Source: an uncultured Eubacteriales bacterium (GTDB lineage: Bacteria > Bacillota > Clostridia > Oscillospirales > Acutalibacteraceae). Taken from it: a stretch of 18,846 bases of DNA. A program made the position numbers and the translations under genes. The stretch covers positions 1-18,846 of the forward strand of contig CAKSQS010000049.1 of assembly GCA_934486705.1 (NCBI GenBank), written 5' to 3'. The number at the start of each line of letters is the position of its first letter. Position 1 is the first letter of the stretch. Shown piece after piece: positions 15,552 through 18,846 of the stretch. The notes under the pieces are model-generated. The model was not told where the DNA came from, did no database searches, and saw nothing but the letters and a program-made list of their open reading frames with translations.

Positions 15552-17021
15552 ATGTCATCAATTCATCAGCCCGACCCTTCCCTTCCTATAATCGATAACA
15601 ACGGCTTAGATACCCCTGCCTGGCTTCAGAGCGCGGTTATCGCCGAAGTAAACCTTATGCACGCCACACCCGAAGGAACTATTGACGCAGCTATCGGCAC
15701 ACTTGACTATTTTGCCGAACTGGGAGTAAACTGCCTTTGGATAGACCCCGTTAATGAGATGGGACACAGTTTTACTTACCCCAACGGCTATACAAATATC
15801 GGTCTTGATACCATTGATCCTGCCCTTACCGGCACTTCTGATTATAATGCAGGGTGGCAAAAGCTTGCGGAATTTGTCGATGCGGCGCACAAAAAAGGAC
15901 TGCGCGTACTGTTGGATGTTGTGACATGGGGAGTATCGGCAGATGTTGATATTACCCGCGAGATAACAGCCGGGGGCGAGCGGTTCCCCATAGGACGCAT
16001 TTTGCAGGACCCCAACAACAAAGAGGCATGGTCAAACTGGGGCGGACCGAAATATCTGTATGATGAACCATTATTTTTTGAGTGGTACAAGGAAACCATG
16101 CTTTCAATCGTAAAAACCTGCCGTTTGGACGGCATACGGGTGGATTTGGAACCGTGTGTCACAGGCTATGAGCTGTTTGCCGAAATCCGACGCGAAGCTT
16201 TAAAGGACGGATACCGATTAGCTATTATTTCGGAACACGCAAATGACCGCCATTCGGCATTTGATATTGAGCAAATGGGCGTAGTTAATAATTGGGAACA
16301 CGACCTTACCAAGACACATGCCAACGCCGCATACTTCACGCGCGGCGGTTATAACATAGTAGACTGCATCCGCTCGGGCGAGCTCGCAAACGATGCCGAG
16401 CATACAGGCGGTAAAAAGCTCTACACTTACTGTTACAGCACCCACGATAACATTTACTGTCATAACGGTTCTATGCTCGACCTCATATATAACGCATTGT
16501 TTTCGCCTTATATTCCGATAGTTTATATGGGAGAGGCAACCGGTGATTTTACCGACGACAGCGACCTTTCCAATTCGGATATTAACCTGTATTATTACGG
16601 ACGGCTGAAAACAAAAGCGCTCGAACGCCCGGAATGCCGCAAAAGATATGAAAAAGTAAAGCGGCTGCTGGCTCTTAGGTGCAGCCTGCCCGAAATATAC
16701 TGTAACTTTCCGGATGACCACAGGCAAAGCCGCATAGAAAAGGTTGAAACAGAGGGACTTTCAAGCTATCAGCCATATGTATGTTACGGCAAAGGCGCTG
16801 CAATTATTGTTGTTCCGAACGGTACGGATTCCGCCGCCGATGTTACGGTTACAGTCCCCGAATTACCCGGTATAAGCCACTCCGCAAGTGTTACTGACGC
16901 GCTTTCCGGAGCCGTAATACCGACAACCGATTGCGATATGCAGAAACGCTTCACCGTTTCCGTAAAGTCGGGAGAGGTCGGTTTGTTTTTGCTGCGCTCC
17001 GAAAAGGTTCAAGAACAATGA
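15552..17021 (+). CDS. Divergent GH13 (alpha-amylase clan) enzyme, cytoplasmic
   Basis: The 489-residue protein has no signal peptide. The GH13 landmarks are in order: the second-strand segment (GYTNIGLDTIDPALTGTSD, residues 79-97); region I as LLDVVTWG (120-127); region II DGIRVDLEP with nucleophile D198 and R196; region III IISEHAND with acid/base E228; region IV STHDN with H298 and D299. The whole catalytic triad is therefore kept. Region I normally reads D-x-V-x-N-H; here N and H are replaced by W126 and G127, so the sugar contact at subsite -1 is altered and specificity may be unusual. A C-terminal beta domain (about 405-485) closes it. AAGGAGG lies 8 bases before the start. The product should act on an alpha-glucoside-type or related bond in the imported glycan; hydrolase, transglycosylase and phosphorylase cannot be told apart here. 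Confidence 0.8.
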   Translation: MSSIHQPDPSLPIIDNNGLDTPAWLQSAVIAEVNLMHATPEGTIDAAIGTLDYFAELGVNCLWIDPVNEMGHSFTYPNGYTNIGLDTIDPALTGTSDYNAGWQKLAEFVDAAHKKGLRVLLDVVTWGVSADVDITREITAGGERFPIGRILQDPNNKEAWSNWGGPKYLYDEPLFFEWYKETMLSIVKTCRLDGIRVDLEPCVTGYELFAEIRREALKDGYRLAIISEHANDRHSAFDIEQMGVVNNWEHDLTKTHANAAYFTRGGYNIVDCIRSGELANDAEHTGGKKLYTYCYSTHDNIYCHNGSMLDLIYNALFSPYIPIVYMGEATGDFTDDSDLSNSDINLYYYGRLKTKALERPECRKRYEKVKRLLALRCSLPEIYCNFPDDHRQSRIEKVETEGLSSYQPYVCYGKGAAIIVVPNGTDSAADVTVTVPELPGISHSASVTDALSGAVIPTTDCDMQKRFTVSVKSGEVGLFLLRSEKVQEQ

Positions 17022-18846
17022 AAACCGTTTACCTTATCTGCAATGCCCATATTGACCCTGTCTGGCAATGGGAATGGGAGGAAGGCGCCGCCGAAGCGCT
17101 TTCAACCTTTCGCACCGCCGCCGATCTCTGCGAAGAGTTTGACGGGTTTGTTTTCAACCACAACGAAGCTATGCTGTATCGCTGGATAGAGGAATACGAG
17201 CCACAGCTTTTTTCCCGTATACAAAGGCTTGTGAGGGACGGACGATGGCACATAATGGGCGGTTGGTATCTTCAGCCCGACTGCAATATGCTGAGCGGCG
17301 AAAGCCATATCCGGCAAATAGAAAGCGGTTTGCGCTATTTTAAAGAAAAATTCGGAGCAAGACCTAAAACTGCAATCGGATTCGATGCTTTCGGTCATAC
17401 TCGCGGACTTGTTCAAATTCTGAAAAAAACCGGCTTTGACAGCTATCTATTCTGCCGCCCATGGGAATCGTTTCAGCATTTGCCGGAAGGTACTTTTGAT
17501 TGGGTAGGTTATGACGGCAGCCACGTTATGGCGAGACGCATTAACGACAGCTATTCCTCTCCCCTCGGAAAGGCGGCTGAAAAAATTGAAACTGCCGCCC
17601 GACGCTCCGACCGCCCGATAGATATATGCTTATGGGGAGTCGGAGACCATGGCGGCGGTCCTTCAAGAAAGGATCTGCGCGATATTTCCGAGCTGGCGGA
17701 AAGGCTCAAGACAGAAGGTATACTCCTGCTGCACTCTACCCCGGAACAGTATTTTGCAGCTGTAAAAGACGCGCCGCATCCGGAGCATATCGGTGATTTA
17801 AACCCATGGGCGCCGGGATGCTATACAAGTCAGATACAAATAAAGCTGGCACACCGCAGGCTTGAAAACGGACTTTTTTCCGCTGAAAAGCTATGTTCCG
17901 CAGCAGCGGCATCAGGTCTTTCGGCTTATCCGACGGCTGAGCTTTCCGAAGCTCAGACAGACCTTATGACAGTCCAGTTTCACGATATGCTGCCCGGAAC
18001 CTGCGTTCAAAACGGAGAGCTTTCCGCGCTGCGGCAATTAAGCCACGGCGAGGAAATTATTTCCCGCGTTCGTGCAAGAGCATTTTTCGCTTTGTCTGCC
18101 GGACAGGAGCCTGCTGCCGAGGGAGAAATTCCGATAATAGCCTGCAATCCTCATCCCTATACCGTAAAGGGCAGCTTCTCCTGCGAAATGTCGCTTTGGG
18201 ACCAAAATTGGGAGCCTGAATTTTCTATGCCGCAGGTATTTGATATCAACGGCACCGCTTTGCCGACCCAATGCGAAAAGGAAGCAAGCAACCTTAATCT
18301 TGATTGGAGAAAGCGCGTTGTTTTCAGCGCAGAGCTGCCGCCGATGACGACGGCAAGATTCAACTGCCGCTATAACCGACTGCCAAAAAAGCCTGTACCG
18401 TCTCTCCCTAGGGAAAACGAACGCTTTGTTTTCAAAGGCAATCGGATAACCGCTGGCGTAAACCTAAAAACCGGCTGTCTTGACAGCTATATATTAGATG
18501 GCATTCCGTATTTAAAGCCGGGGGCATTTCGTCTGGATGTTATTGAGGACGACGGCGACCCTTGGGGAATGCTCGTAACCGAATTTCCGAAGAAATGCGG
18601 AAAATTTCGGGTTATGACACCTAAAAGCAGCGGAGAATTCTCCGGAGCATCAACCGAGCTTGATGGGGTTCGGGTTATAGAGGACGGCGCAGTTCGCACT
18701 GTTGTCGAAGCCGTGCTGAGTTATCGCCGTTCACGAGCCGTAGTGCAATATATTTTATCAAAGAGCGAGCCTTATATCGACATTCAGATAAGACTGCAAT
18801 GGATGGAAATTCAGCGTATGGTAAAGCTGCATATACCTACCGAGAA
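17018..18846 (+). CDS. GH38 alpha-mannosidase, cytoplasmic (3' end outside window)
   Basis: Hand translation gives 609 open codons from the ATG at 17018 to the window edge. The start overlaps the previous stop as ATGA, a classic coupled arrangement, with only a weak AAAAGG upstream. The opening NAHIDPVWQWEWEEG carries zinc ligands H11 and D13. GFDAFGHT carries D123, the expected nucleophile and third zinc ligand. GVGDHGGGPSR (207-217) is a GH38 signature. QFHDMLPGT (320-328) supplies the fourth zinc ligand, H322. Residues about 1-240 are the alpha/beta catalytic domain, about 240-360 the helical domain, and from about 370 the beta-sandwich region begins. There is no signal peptide. It should release alpha-linked mannose from imported oligosaccharides in a metal-dependent, retaining reaction. 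Bacterial relatives are commonly about 800-1000 residues, so roughly a quarter to a third is missing here. Confidence 0.93.
   Translation, partial: MKTVYLICNAHIDPVWQWEWEEGAAEALSTFRTAADLCEEFDGFVFNHNEAMLYRWIEEYEPQLFSRIQRLVRDGRWHIMGGWYLQPDCNMLSGESHIRQIESGLRYFKEKFGARPKTAIGFDAFGHTRGLVQILKKTGFDSYLFCRPWESFQHLPEGTFDWVGYDGSHVMARRINDSYSSPLGKAAEKIETAARRSDRPIDICLWGVGDHGGGPSRKDLRDISELAERLKTEGILLLHSTPEQYFAAVKDAPHPEHIGDLNPWAPGCYTSQIQIKLAHRRLENGLFSAEKLCSAAAASGLSAYPTAELSEAQTDLMTVQFHDMLPGTCVQNGELSALRQLSHGEEIISRVRARAFFALSAGQEPAAEGEIPIIACNPHPYTVKGSFSCEMSLWDQNWEPEFSMPQVFDINGTALPTQCEKEASNLNLDWRKRVVFSAELPPMTTARFNCRYNRLPKKPVPSLPRENERFVFKGNRITAGVNLKTGCLDSYILDGIPYLKPGAFRLDVIEDDGDPWGMLVTEFPKKCGKFRVMTPKSSGEFSGASTELDGVRVIEDGAVRTVVEAVLSYRRSRAVVQYILSKSEPYIDIQIRLQWMEIQRMVKLHIPTE

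Noticed and set aside
16218..16727. 169-residue minus-strand open frame inside the GH13 gene
   Set aside because: It is fully antisense to conserved GH13 regions, including the catalytic E228 and D299, so it is a coding shadow.
17018..17021. Programmed frameshift joining the GH13 and GH38 genes
   Set aside because: The ATGA overlap is an ordinary coupled stop-start; there is no slippery run, and both proteins have complete, independent family boundaries at this point.

Overview
The window looks like a chromosomal glycan-utilisation locus from a low-to-mid GC, Gram-positive, gut-type Clostridia (Oscillospirales/Ruminococcaceae-like). This is inferred from AGGAGG-type ribosome binding sites, sigma-A promoters, a lipoprotein signal, MalF/MalG-type permeases without a local ATPase, and family content. 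No rRNA, tRNA, CRISPR array, insertion sequence or phage gene was seen.

Layout. Bases 1-1871 hold the 5' part of a large minus-strand gene that leaves the window on the left. It encodes a secreted protein built from tandem beta-rich repeats. A 274-base AT-rich divergent intergenic region (1872-2145) carries two back-to-back consensus promoters, one per direction. From 2146 to the right edge every gene is on the plus strand. Gaps are 1-35 bases, one pair overlaps by 4 bases, and no terminator is visible, so this looks like a single operon that continues past the window.

Operon order: a giant sugar-binding protein (two CBM-like domains, a helical spacer, then a family-1 solute-binding domain); MalF-like and MalG-like permeases (pair 1); a membrane protein joining an extracellular NHL-type beta-propeller to a Yip1 membrane domain; a DUF5696-type lipoprotein; a second MalF/MalG-like permease pair (pair 2); then three cytoplasmic enzymes, a GH78-type alpha-L-rhamnosidase-like protein, a divergent GH13 protein and a GH38 alpha-mannosidase (3' end cut off).

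How it may work (inference): surface proteins capture a complex, possibly rhamnose- and mannose-containing oligosaccharide. One or two ABC importers, powered by an ATPase encoded elsewhere, bring it in, and the three enzymes degrade it in the cytoplasm. The striking part is the transport module: two permease pairs around an NHL-Yip1 protein and a DUF5696 lipoprotein, with only one recognisable solute-binding protein. I recall similar neighbourhoods in other Firmicutes, but I know of no experimentally assigned role for the Yip1 and DUF5696 partners. The minus-strand gene and the GH38 gene are both cut by the window edge but are open in frame and well supported.
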